Positions 59,582-64,000 of a DNA stretch of 64,000 nucleotides are shown in pieces. Every line of letters starts with the position of its first letter. The stretch's first letter is position 1. The DNA is taken from positions 23,220,345 through 23,284,344 of the forward strand of contig OW203762.1 in assembly GCA_934045905.1 (NCBI GenBank), written 5' to 3'. The stretch is from Leuctra nigra. Lineage: Eukaryota; Arthropoda; Insecta; Plecoptera; Leuctridae. The notes under the pieces were generated by a model. The model had not been told where the DNA came from. It worked only from the letters and a program-made list of their open reading frames with translations, and did not search any database. A program made the position numbers and the translations under genes.

Positions 59582-60311
59582 GAAATAGATTGTTCAGAGC
59601 GCTCAAAATTTCTAGATTTTTCTCAGTCGCACTCGCAATGCCAAAGGAATTGGGATGGGCTCTCAAGAATACCACGATCGCCTAATTTCAAATGATTCTT
59701 AGGTATTTATCTCAAATCTAAGCGATACCCATCCGTAAACCCATTATATAATTTCGAAAAATTGTTTTACTGCCTGTACAAGAGCAGGATTTTCAATGCC
59801 AAGTTACATTATTTATAAATCATGAAATAATATTGCGTAAAGTTTATCTCTAGAATGCTGAATACACTTGCTACACTAGAAACTATGGTAAGTGTAGCTT
59901 TTGATAAATGCATTTTATTGGAGGTCACATTGACAATTATACTTCTTGAACGTCTTCTAGTTCTAGCCTTCAAATATTGATATGGGTAATGTATACCTAT
60001 GCCATCCTTATCAGCACGACGTTGAAGATATACCACACCACCATTAATTAAAACGAATCATGGCATCGGTATGCAAATATAAGACTTCTATAATCCCTAC
60101 TGTAAATTAGCAATAGGTATAAGTGCTAAGACAACAGGAAATTAACGGAGAATTTAATCAGAGCTATGCCATAAGTGTTTAAGATATTTAGTTGGTCTTT
60201 CTTTATTCTGTGTTACTCTCTATTTGTAAATCCAACGTTTGAGAACAGAAGGTTAAGTTTCCGTGTAACGTAACTGAAGGGTAGGTACAGGAAAAAAAAT
60301 CGCTATGAGCC

Positions 60312-60480
60312 CTCGGTTTTAAAAAAATATTGCCACAAAGTCTTGAAAATCGCAATTGAAATATCGATTTGTATGGAAGATGTACAAGTTTCAACATAAA
60401 ATCTCGTTTATCTCAGTTTCATCCTATGTGACTTATAAGTTATAGCTTTCTTTTCTTTCCCCGTACCCTTCCTGGTAATT
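60312..60480 (+). repeat. Dispersed repeat, partner of 27472-27640
   Basis: Same order of blocks as 27472-27640, including the AAGTTTCAACATAAAA segment. Confidence 0.7.
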
Positions 60481-61595
60481 ATAGAGAAACTATAGTGAGG
60501 GAAAAATATATCTCGTTTTTGCATATGCGAAACTTGGTATGTTTTTCCTATATTTCTATATGTAGGAAATCTACACGCAAAATTTGATCGCGTGCAAATC
60601 GATAAAAAAAATGTTGAAATCACTAAAAATGAAACGCATACATTAAGTGGATCCTTTCCGAGCAGTTTTCGCTCAATCCAACTAAATAGCAAATAGGTTT
60701 TTTAAGTTTTGATTTCGGATGTACATTTCGTACGAAATTGATATAGGTAGTTACCTAATTATACTTTCATATCAATACTCACTCATTTACGATTTCCTTT
60801 TGCATTAGCCCTCCAACTGAAAATTTTTATCTATTAGAAAAGCATTGTCTCAATCTGCTATGAAAGTAGACTCACAAGTAGATTCCACATTAGGCTCCAA
60901 CCGATCATGAACTTTGTTTTTACTGAAGACGCCAAGTCCAACTGTTAAAGTGCATGAAGATTTTGAAGAGTCGTTTACTTCACACTACATGGAGTTTCTT
61001 ATCTTTGAGTCCATTAGTTAGGTGAAATGTCGGCATGTTTGTGTCATTCATTAATGATTCATTAACATGTCACCAAATTATCTGCTCCGAGTTTACTGCA
61101 TTGATAGATAGAAAGATAGTGATTATTTTGTAATGTAGTTAAAAAATAAGTCAAATTTACGCACACAATGTATAAATAAAACTAAGCTGGGATGTGAATT
61201 TGAAATAATATAATATTTAATATTGAAAATAACTGATTTTAAGCTAAAACTGATCGTGAAAATCATAGTGGTAGAGACAACATACCGCTTCACAGCATCA
61301 AAATTTACACTCGGCAAAACAAAAATTGATTGTTGAACAAATTTGAATGACTGCTGGTCATGTCCCATAACCAATCAAAGCTTGTTATTATCATTGAATG
61401 TGAGGTCACCTACTAGAGTGAGACAATGAGATCGCTTAGACTGACTTCTGATGGTGCAATCTTACATTTATCAGCTAATCAGATTTATTGAATGTTCAAT
61501 TTTTGTTTGGCCAAGTGTACCTATAATTATAGGAGCGTTGAATAATAAATCCCTCAAAATGTTTAAACTATAAAATAATTATCCTCTAAATCATA

Positions 61596-62015
61596 ATGCG
61601 CAACAAACCTTCAATTAATTCGCTTGTTAAATTTTCGTACCAAGGTCAGTGTACTACTTACTACACGCTTTATTTAGCGTCCATGTTATTCCGTGGAACA
61701 GCATGGGATAACCAGCACTCAGGCATTGAAGGTGGAACCCCCACCACTCTTGATATCAGCAGCAGTTCCTATAGCTACCAGACTCTAGTTGTCATCGGCG
61801 TGCTCGCAGCTCTGCTACTTTGCAGACGAATCTTCACGCATTCGTGGCCAAGGCTGCTGCGAACTGACCTCCTTCAGATCACTTGCAGTCGCTATCATGC
61901 GCTGAACACAGCATCAGCGACAGACAAAGCGTTAATTTTATCACATTTGATAATAGAACCACCGATTTTGTTTATGTTCGAGTGTGCTGTAGTTGATTAT
62001 AATTCGTTCGAATAG
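61596..62015 (+). other. Open frame of 139 codons upstream of the possible exon
   Basis: The translation has one hydrophobic stretch (LVVIGVLAALLL) followed by Arg-rich sequence, which would suit a single-pass membrane protein. No family is recognised. The part from about 61740 has raised GC and may simply be 5'-UTR or promoter sequence of the exon at 62034. Low confidence that it is translated. Confidence 0.15.
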
Positions 62016-62033
62016 TTTGATTTAAAATTCAAA

Positions 62034-62182
62034 ATGAGTGCGTGGGTTAAGAAGAAGATAATGCATCTTCCGATGGAGATGAGGAAGATTTGGGTGACGG
62101 AGGAGACGCCGATGATTCGGAAAACTGCAGTGCGACGTCTACGAGATGATTCAAGACCGACGTCGTCTATCGGTTCGCCTGA
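62034..62182 (+). CDS. Possible first coding exon of an unrecognised gene
   Basis: An ATG opens a frame beginning MSAWVKKKIMHLPMEMRK, rich in Lys/Arg/Met, then TAVRRLRDDSRPTSSIGSP. A good donor GAGTAAGT follows, with GT at 62183-62184. If it is not spliced, the frame stops within two codons at TAA (50 residues). Base composition is higher in GC than the flanks, and the codons look protein-like. I do not recognise the family and saw no continuing exon before 64000. It would be divergent from CFAP43. Confidence 0.4.
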
Positions 62183-62395
62183 GTAAGTCATGATATTGAT
62201 TAATACTAATCATATGGTTCATCGTGGGTTGGTAATTAAATTAGCGTCGTCTTCGTTTCGTAGAGTATGACGGATGCATACGGTACTTGTGTCATGTGTA
62301 GTTGCAGGAAAGTCTTGACTGACATGAATTCTAATTTATAAATAAAGACAAAACTACCGTTTTGGAAGTTTATGAATACGCTAACGTCACGAGTT

Positions 62396-62547
62396 ACCTT
62401 TGCCAAGGATAAACATTGCTTAAGACATCGTATTTCTTTCTCTTATTCTTGTTCAATATTAAGAAAGAAAACCCCAGAGATGATTTCGTGCTATAGATTC
62501 GGAGAAGTATGATGTCCCAACTCCCAATGTTTATCCTTGCCAAAGGT
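62396..62547. repeat. Perfect 23-bp inverted repeat, 106-nt spacer
   Basis: Arms 62396-62418 and 62525-62547 (core CCTTTGCCAAGGATAAACAT) are exact complements. Probably a small foldback element. Confidence 0.9.
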
Positions 62548-62927
62548 GTTTTGTCATTCAGAAATGTCCATCATGTTCGAGTCTTTCGAGTTATAGATGA
62601 AAGAATCATCGATAATTCATCTTGGAAGTAAGAAATTCATAAATCAGACAAAGTTTTTCTCCGTATGCTACAATTACGTTGTGCATTCATTTCCTGATTT
62701 CCTTGGAAATAATCGACGTCCCCATCTTTGAAACATTATAAACACATTGAATTGTGTAGAAATCGAGTATTGAGTGGTTAGATGTTTCTTAGAACTCAGT
62801 TTAACTTAGACCTCCCCGTTTCGAAATTCAGGTTCATTAGCTTATTTTTATTAATTTATTTAGGTCTGCAATTTCAATTTACACACATTTTAAAATGTAC
62901 ACAGAGTGGACCGGCAATCCATAGGTA

Positions 62928-62944
62928 GTGGGTTCGAATCCCAC
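62928..62944 (+). other. tRNA-like T-arm
   Basis: GTGGGTTCGAATCCCAC forms a perfect 5-bp T stem with a 7-nt loop and canonical B box. No matching D-arm was seen upstream, so a tRNA or SINE relic. Confidence 0.4.
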
Positions 62945-63144
62945 ATGGCAAAATATAACAAATTTGAAGCTCACGTATACAAATAATGAAGTAGAAGTAC
63001 CTATATCAAACAAACACGTATATCAGAATCTTATTTTTCTTTATTGCCTATGCACATAGTCTTTTATGAAGTACAGCACCACTATAAAATACATATTTTT
63101 GTATGCCTTCTTTCTTCAAACATATTAAATGTGCAATATGGCAA

Positions 63145-63181
63145 TGTATGATGTTGTTAATTCTTTTAACAACATCATACA
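63145..63181. repeat. Perfect 16-bp hairpin, 5-nt loop
   Basis: TGTATGATGTTGTTAA at 63145-63160 pairs exactly with 63166-63181. Confidence 0.9.
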
Positions 63182-64000
63182 CATTCTGATTGATAATCTG
63201 TCAATAACCCGTTAGTTGCGACTTTTTGAGCATGAAAGCAACTTATCAAACAGATAATTTTATTTACACAGCAACGTTTATACTGCAATTTTGACATTTA
63301 TCTTCTACGCTGTTGGAGAGAGATTTCACTACACCAACAAACGGTTCTGATTTGACACCATAAGAGAGTTCGTGCAAAAAACGTAGACTTTCTCACATTT
63401 CTTTTCAAGAACTCGTTTATTGTGAATTACCTAATACATTTGCTAATACATAATTTTATGCTACATACTCGTAAATGCAAGTTACATTTTAAAAGTTAAA
63501 CTAGATATAGGTACAAGATATTTGACATGAATATGAATACTTTTACGTAATACCACAAGCGATAGACTGCCAAAAGCCAATACCAATTTCGCTTTGTAAA
63601 TTGCTGAACTCAAATTACTTATAATTAAGTAATAATTATTACTATAACGTATAATCAGCCACTTCAGTTGGATGAATGAATAATATCGAAGGGATTGAGG
63701 AAGTTAGTAATGTACTATTAACATTCTATTCCACAGTACTTCAACAAGGACGCATTGAATATTGTCTTTGCTTTATTAATTAATTATCTTCGTAAATGCG
63801 TCTAGCTGCGTATATACGTAACTTTGACTATTAAAATGACACACAATTTCTTCCGTTTCGTTGAAATGGTTTTAAAAAATATTTATATTAATCACATGCT
63901 TGTAATAATCTAGGTACAGAATGTCAAACAAACTTGATAAATGTCTATAGAATCAGAATCTGAATGCCTTAGAGCTGATTAACATTTTATGATCTTGAAA

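Larger units (their letters stand above)
59094..62033. other. CFAP43 upstream flank, no gene recognised
   Basis: Holds the CFAP43 5' flank, a perfect 23-bp inverted repeat (59500-59581) and a dispersed repeat at 60312-60480. Several open frames of 60-140 codons look like noise. Confidence 0.5.
62183..64000. other. Right end of window, no exon recognised
   Basis: AT-rich. It contains two perfect inverted repeats and a tRNA-like T-arm. If 62034-62182 is a first exon, this would be its first intron. Confidence 0.4.

Overview
This window is eukaryotic, very probably from an insect genome. It is AT-rich, has GT-AG introns, and carries tRNA-derived SINEs, many short inverted-repeat elements and several tandem-repeat arrays. 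The protein-coding content aligns with animal families remembered from mammals. A hemipteran is a guess from repeat texture only. No prokaryotic, viral or retrotransposon coding region was recognised.

Three genes are well supported. (1) A DUSP11/PIR1-like RNA 5'-phosphatase gene lies on the minus strand. Its start codon is at 43489 and four exons can be placed, down to 16992. Intron 2 is about 23.2 kb. The exon with the catalytic HCxxxxxR loop was not found and probably lies beyond position 1. (2) An SR-type splicing factor of the SRSF11/SREK1 (fly Srp54) family lies on the plus strand at 44275-46284. Its coding region is one uninterrupted frame of 669 codons. (3) CFAP43, an axonemal WD-repeat/coiled-coil protein, lies on the minus strand from 59093 to 46868. 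I assembled 24 exons by hand, with every junction in frame, giving 1,593 codons plus stop. A possible first coding exon of a fourth, unrecognised gene lies on the plus strand at 62034-62182.

Layout: 1-16991 has no recognised exon. It holds tandem arrays (about 35, 41, alternating 93/77, and 133 bp), decayed SINEs, foldback elements and GC-rich islands. 16992-17766 holds DUSP11 exons 4 and 3. 17767-40963 is DUSP11 intron 2, with a 137-bp higher-order array, a 73-bp array, a 2.36-kb array of a 37-bp unit (about 63 copies, nearly all with the E-box CACGTG), and many dispersed repeats. 41040-43469 is DUSP11 intron 1, with a SINE and four foldback elements, one flanked by an 8-bp target duplication. 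43490-44274 is the head-to-head promoter region of DUSP11 and the SR factor. The SR factor and CFAP43 are tail to tail, 583 bp apart between stop codons. 59094-64000 holds small hairpins and the possible fourth gene.

The three genes are not an obvious pathway. DUSP11 and the SR factor both act in RNA metabolism and may share a promoter region. CFAP43 is expected in motile axonemes, which in most insects means mainly sperm flagella. The most unusual feature is the placement of two tiny DUSP11 exons (32 and 106 nt) among homogenised satellite-like arrays inside a very long gene.
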